Source: Pseudomonadota bacterium (GTDB taxonomy: Bacteria; Desulfobacterota; Desulfovibrionia; Desulfovibrionales; Desulfovibrionaceae). Taken from it: 34,740 nt of DNA. The notes beneath the pieces are model-generated. The model had not been told where the DNA came from. It did no database searches and saw nothing but the letters and a program-made list of their open reading frames with translations. This document shows positions 31,729 to 34,740 of the stretch, in pieces. The position numbers and the translations under genes were made by a program. The stretch lies in the NCBI GenBank assembly GCA_023433925.1, contig JAEYTO010000027.1, positions 1 through 34,740 of the forward strand. The letters run 5' to 3'. The stretch's first letter is position 1; each line of letters opens with the position of its first letter.

Positions 31729-32540
31729 TTCTTCTTCCTGGCCGACAGCCATGCGCCGATGCCGGCCAGGCCCACGAGCCAGCCCATGCCGCCGACGATC
31801 TCGGTGACCGAAGGCCCGGCCTGGGCCTGCTCGGCGAGCATGCGCGTCACGGGCGCGAGCCTGCGCTCCAGCGCGCGGTCCACGGCCTGCTCCACGACCT
31901 GCTCCAGGGCCTGCGCGTCAACGGAGCGGGAGAGCGGGTCGGCTGCCTGGTCAGGGGAGGATGAGCCGCCGGCCAGGCCAGTGCTCGCGGTTCGATCGGA
32001 AGCTGGAGCCGGATGGGAGCCTCCAGGCTGAGCGATCATGTTCTGCCCGAGGGTGTAGCCGGCTTCGCCCCTGTTCGCCGGGTTGGTCGGGTTGGTCGGG
32101 TGGGTCGGGCTGGCAGATTTCGCCGCTTCAGCCGGACCGGATTGAACCTGGGCCGCCTGGGCCATGTACTCGGATGCGGGCACGATCCACTCGCCCGCGT
32201 GGCCCTCGCCGGCCTTGAGGGCCACGCGCAGGTCCGAGCCGCGCGCGCGGGCCGCTTCTGGAACCGGGAAGGAGAACTCGCCCTGGTCGTCCGTCCTGCC
32301 TGTCAGGAGCCGCTCGCCCGTGGCCGCGTCAAAGACCTCGATGCTCCCGCCGTGGACCTTGCGCTCGCGGCTGAACTGGCTGGCCGTATGCACGGTCCCG
32401 CCCTCGACCCAGGCGAATACCGTCACCCGATGAGCGGACGCAATCGAGGCGCTGCTCAGGGCCATGAGGGCGAAGAGAATCAAAAGGGCCGGCAAGGCCG
32501 TAATGGGCGGAAAGAGTGGACGGCTGGCGGATGTGCGCAT
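31725..32540 (-). CDS. CbiL/NikL-like periplasmic-facing component of the Co/Ni importer
   Basis: The 271-residue protein has a signal peptide (residues 1-37, ending SIASA). A beta domain (about 38-135) follows, beginning HRVTVFAWVEGGTV and containing TDDQGEFSFPVP, of the type found in NikL and CbiL of nickel/cobalt ECF systems. A Pro/Thr/Asn- and Ser-rich linker leads to a short coiled-coil part and a C-terminal membrane helix (GWLVGLAGIGAWL) with a KKK end. The ATG (32538-32540) follows CGGGGAC. The overlap ATGA with cbiQ shows one transcription unit. The usual integral-membrane CbiM/NikM is not upstream. Confidence 0.82.
   Translation of the reverse strand: MRTSASRPLFPPITALPALLILFALMALSSASIASAHRVTVFAWVEGGTVHTASQFSRERKVHGGSIEVFDAATGERLLTGRTDDQGEFSFPVPEAARARGSDLRVALKAGEGHAGEWIVPASEYMAQAAQVQSGPAEAAKSASPTHPTNPTNPANRGEAGYTLGQNMIAQPGGSHPAPASDRTASTGLAGGSSSPDQAADPLSRSVDAQALEQVVEQAVDRALERRLAPVTRMLAEQAQAGPSVTEIVGGMGWLVGLAGIGAWLSARKKK
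32083..32109. repeat. three 9-bp tandem units in the CbiL/NikL linker
   Basis: TTGGTCGGG is present twice, followed by TGGGTCGGG (plus strand). It codes the THPTNPTNP stretch of the linker. Like the AAQ repeat of the ABC ATPase, the unit keeps the frame. Confidence 0.85.
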
Positions 32541-32938
32541 GATGTCCCCGGATTTCAGTGTGTCGCGGATAAGACAGCGTAGCAAAACTTTTGAAAATGT
32601 GCCACCAGAGCTATCGCACATGACTCGCGCTCAGGCCAATCGTCCCGCTCATCAGGGCAACTTGTGCATCAACGCGGCTCAAATCGCCATTGGGGGTGCG
32701 CTTGAGGCTGGTGTCGGCAGGTTGGTTCCCACCCAGAATCCATATGCGATTGCCCTGTGTCCTGCTTCCCGCGTTCATCACGTGCACGCGGCCCGTGTCG
32801 CGGGCCGGAAGGTATCGGGCTTGCTTGATACCATGTCGCGCCGTTTCGCCCCGGCCTCCTGGCCCAGTCGGCAAGGCGAGCATGGTTCAGGCCGGAGGCA
32901 TGCGCATGAGCGCGGCAAGGCCGTGCGTTCCCGCGCCA
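32541..32938. other. 398-base gap upstream of the Co/Ni importer genes
   Basis: No recognised gene is seen. A 90-codon minus-strand frame (32611-32883, containing GNRIWILGGNQPADTSLKRT) lacks a ribosome site and matches nothing I know. Hairpins CGGCCCG/CGGGCCG (32789-32807) and GGTATC/GATACC (about 32811-32832) are present. A cobalamin riboswitch was looked for; GCCAGGAGGCC at about 32855 recalls one box, but the other conserved boxes are absent. A NikR palindrome was not found. Confidence 0.5.
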
Positions 32939-33664
32939 TCATTCCTGTCCGGCCTTGCCCCGCTTGACGAGCAGCAGGGACAGGTAGGGCGGCTGCTCCG
33001 GGCACTCGTCCAGGCCACGAGCCACGGTTTGGCCGGGCAGGCCGCACTCGCTGACCAGCAGGGCGGAGCCGCCGGCCCCGACCTCGCGCAGGGCCTGGGC
33101 GATGGCCGGGAAGTTGCGGTAGGCTTTGAGGATCACGGCGTTGTCGGCCGCCTCCAGACCGCGCCGCAGATCCTCGGCCTGGCGGATGCCCGAGAGGATG
33201 ACCAGGCTCTCGCCCGCCTCGGCCAGGGGTTGGCGAGCCAGGGCGGCGGCGGCCTGGTACGAGGTCACGCCGGGCACGACCTCCACGCGCGCGTCAGGGG
33301 CCAGGCCGTGCAGGGTGCGCAGGAGATAGCCGCAGGTGGAGTAGGTCATGGGATCGCCCAGGGTCAGGAAGGCCGCGTCCTGCCCTGCGTCCAGGGCTTC
33401 CAGCACCGCGCGCGCGTTGTCGTGCCAGGCCTTGGCCAGGATCGCGGAGTCGCGGGTCATGGGGAAGTCCAGGCGTCTGACAGGCACGCCGGGCCGCAGG
33501 TGCGGGGCGGCGATGGACAGGGCCAGGGAATGGTCGTTCTTGGGCGAGGCCGCGGCGAAGACCACGTCCACGGCCTGGAGTGTCTTGACCGCCTTGACCG
33601 TCAGGAGGTCGGGGTCGCCGGGGCCGATGCCCACGGCGTATAAGGTGCCTTGGCGCGTGCTCAC
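32939..33664 (-). CDS. cobI: Cobalt-factor II / precorrin-2 C20-methyltransferase
   Basis: The 241-residue SAM-dependent tetrapyrrole methylase adds the C20 methyl in corrin ring synthesis (named cbiL in the cobalt-early route, which CbiK in this window implies). Motifs are LYAVGIGPGDPDLLTVKAV, AAASPKNDHSLAL, FLTLGDPMTYSTCGYLL and VVPGVTSYQAAAA. The start is GTG at 33662-33664, overlapping the stop of the BtuF-like gene in GTGA; the family N-terminus begins right there. The ribosome site is weak, consistent with coupled translation. Confidence 0.93.
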   Translation of the reverse strand: MSTRQGTLYAVGIGPGDPDLLTVKAVKTLQAVDVVFAAASPKNDHSLALSIAAPHLRPGVPVRRLDFPMTRDSAILAKAWHDNARAVLEALDAGQDAAFLTLGDPMTYSTCGYLLRTLHGLAPDARVEVVPGVTSYQAAAALARQPLAEAGESLVILSGIRQAEDLRRGLEAADNAVILKAYRNFPAIAQALREVGAGGSALLVSECGLPGQTVARGLDECPEQPPYLSLLLVKRGKAGQE

Positions 33665-34545
33665 TTGCTCTGTCCATCTTTTGAGGGTTGCTTGAAACGC
33701 TCGGGATGCAGGAAGGCGGCCAGCTCTTCCACGGCCTGCACGCTGCGCGGTCCTGGGCGCGAGAAGACGGCCTCCTCGACCATGAGCACGCGGTCCTGAC
33801 GCACGGCGGCCAGGGTGCGGAAGTGGCTGCGTTGCTCGGGAGACACGGGCGAGGGGTTCATGGGGCCGCGCTGCACGAGGTAGGCCTCGGGGTTCAGGCC
33901 CATGAGGGCCTCCTCGCTCAGGCGCACGAGCTTCTTGCCGTCGCGCACGAGGTTTTCGCCCCCGGCGCGGCGAATGACCTCGCTGACCATGGAGCCCTGG
34001 CCGGCCGCGAGCAGGTTCGGGTATCTCACCTCGAAGAAGACCGAAGGTCGCCTTTCCAGGCCGGCCAGGGCCGCATCCACTGCCGCCAGCCTGGCCTTGA
34101 TGCCTTCGGCCTCCTGCCTTGCCGCGCCTTCCGCGCCCAGCAGGACGCCGATGCGCTCCATGGCCGAGAAGAGCGAGGCGAAGTCGTCGATGGCGAACAC
34201 GGCCACAAGGATGCCGTGCCGCCGCAGATCCTCGGCGGCCAGGAGCCCGCCCTCGCGGCCCGCGAGCTGGAGCACGAGGTCTGGCCGCAGGCCCAGGATC
34301 AGCTCCAGGTTGGGGCGCATGTGCGTGCCGATGGCCGGGCGTGTTTCGGCCCCGGCGGGCCAGTCCTCGGCGCTCGTGCGCGCCACGAGCCGGTCGGCCA
34401 GGCCCATGGCCGAGATCATCTCGCCCAGGCCGCTGTAGAGCGGAATGACGCGCTGCGCGGGCGCGGCCAGCTCGATCCGTCTGCCCAGGTCGTCGGTGAC
34501 GGTCGGGCCGGCAAGCAGGACTCGCGGCGCCAGCAGGAAGGCCAT
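33661..34545 (-). CDS. BtuF-like cobalamin/metal-chelate substrate-binding protein
   Basis: This PF01497 periplasmic binding protein reads TDDLGRRIELAAPAQRVIPL, RPAIGTHMRPNLELILGLRPDLVL, SMVSEVIRRAGGENLV and MGLNPEAYLVQRGPM. It is probably for cobalamin or a cobinamide, given coupling to cobI, though a ferric chelate is possible. The true start is unclear: the ATG at 34543-34545 gives 294 residues, but the stretch RRRLLTRLLWLIMAFLLAP just before it looks like the charged start of the signal peptide and has no ATG, GTG or TTG. GGAGG occurs about 30 bases before the ATG. The frame stays open through a family B-like repeat to the window end. No BtuCD genes are present. Confidence 0.82.
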   Translation of the reverse strand: MAFLLAPRVLLAGPTVTDDLGRRIELAAPAQRVIPLYSGLGEMISAMGLADRLVARTSAEDWPAGAETRPAIGTHMRPNLELILGLRPDLVLQLAGREGGLLAAEDLRRHGILVAVFAIDDFASLFSAMERIGVLLGAEGAARQEAEGIKARLAAVDAALAGLERRPSVFFEVRYPNLLAAGQGSMVSEVIRRAGGENLVRDGKKLVRLSEEALMGLNPEAYLVQRGPMNPSPVSPEQRSHFRTLAAVRQDRVLMVEEAVFSRPGPRSVQAVEELAAFLHPERFKQPSKDGQSK

Positions 34546-34660
34546 GATCAGCCAGAGCAGGCGGGTGAGAAGCCTCCGGCGGCCGAAGGGAATAATTCCC
34601 CCCGGTCCCCCTTGATTCGCGAGCCGACCGGCGCGTGCGGCGCAACGCTGAAAAACATGG

Positions 34661-34716
34661 GGTCCAGGGGCCCGTGGCCCCTGGCGGGTGGGGTGCGGGG
34701 AGGGCAGCGCCCTCCC
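34661..34716. repeat. family B-like double hairpin at the window end
   Basis: GGTCCAGGGGCC/GGCCCCTGG (stem 34664-34672 with 34676-34684) and GGGAGGGC/GCCCTCCC (34698-34705 with 34709-34716) appear in the same order and spacing as the two hairpins of B1 and B2. No CTAG ends are visible within the window. It lies upstream of the BtuF-like gene. Confidence 0.6.
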
Positions 34717-34740
34717 TGCATTCTTCCTATGCATGGGGCA

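Noticed and set aside
32585..32620. Sigma-54 promoter (TGGCAC then TTTGCT) upstream of the CbiL/NikL gene
   Set aside because: The spacing between the two boxes is several bases too long for sigma-54.
32541..32938. Cobalamin riboswitch or NikR operator upstream of the Co/Ni importer
   Set aside because: Only one short stretch (GCCAGGAGGCC) recalls a B12-box piece; the remaining conserved boxes and a GTGTTAC-type palindrome are absent.
1..34740. CRISPR array, rRNA, prophage or complete insertion sequence
   Set aside because: No regularly spaced direct repeats, rRNA, integrase, structural phage gene or transposase was seen; the mobile repeats found are non-coding.

Overview
The window is high-GC DNA (I estimate well over 60% by eye) from what looks like a sulfate-reducing deltaproteobacterium, probably Desulfovibrionales. 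The reasons are a soluble sulfhydrogenase-type [NiFe] hydrogenase operon, a CRP/HcpR-like operator, the anaerobic (early-cobalt) B12 genes cbiK, cobI/cbiL and cbiB, a MucR-type regulator, an orphan TAXI solute-binding protein and a bacterial-type GlgP. The genus is an inference.

Layout. 1-2741: dTDP-glucose dehydratase (cut by the left edge), tRNA-Val(CAC) with its own promoter and terminator, trmL and an orphan TAXI protein. 2742-7410: a CRP/HcpR-like palindrome and the hydrogenase operon in the order beta-gamma-delta-alpha, closed by a terminator. 7411-9886: cbiB, two small mobile repeats, an AT-richer gene-poor stretch and a MucR-type gene. 9910-14336: proC and ndk, then an ABC importer of the TrpXYZ type. 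14333-18393: an envelope cluster envC-ctpA-yibQ. 18536-22691: an endonuclease III homologue, a 52-residue ORF coupled to prmA, an unknown gene, argD and dut. 22951-27796: glgP, a GNAT acetyltransferase, a 21-codon ORF and rsgA. 28010-34545: cbiK, an aldo/keto reductase, a CbiO-CbiQ-CbiL/NikL cobalt/nickel importer set, cobI and a BtuF-like binding protein.

Theme. Metal supply (Co/Ni uptake), corrinoid synthesis and a nickel enzyme lie within one 35-kb stretch. The importer set has no CbiM/NikM here, and the hydrogenase has no hyp genes or maturation endopeptidase here, so both systems depend on genes elsewhere.

The most unusual feature is a set of short, hairpin-rich, non-coding mobile repeats of two families. 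Family A (about 130 bp, four copies, one of them half-length) and family B (109 bp, two full copies plus diverged relatives) have imperfect terminal inverted repeats, and most of their ends fall on a CTAG or similar TA-containing site. In five of the six copies an end coincides with the TAG stop codon of a neighbouring gene, so the element begins where the protein ends. One copy lies inside the hydrogenase operon, one inside the ABC operon, and one sits between the truncated-looking end of an endonuclease III gene and the disturbed start of envC.
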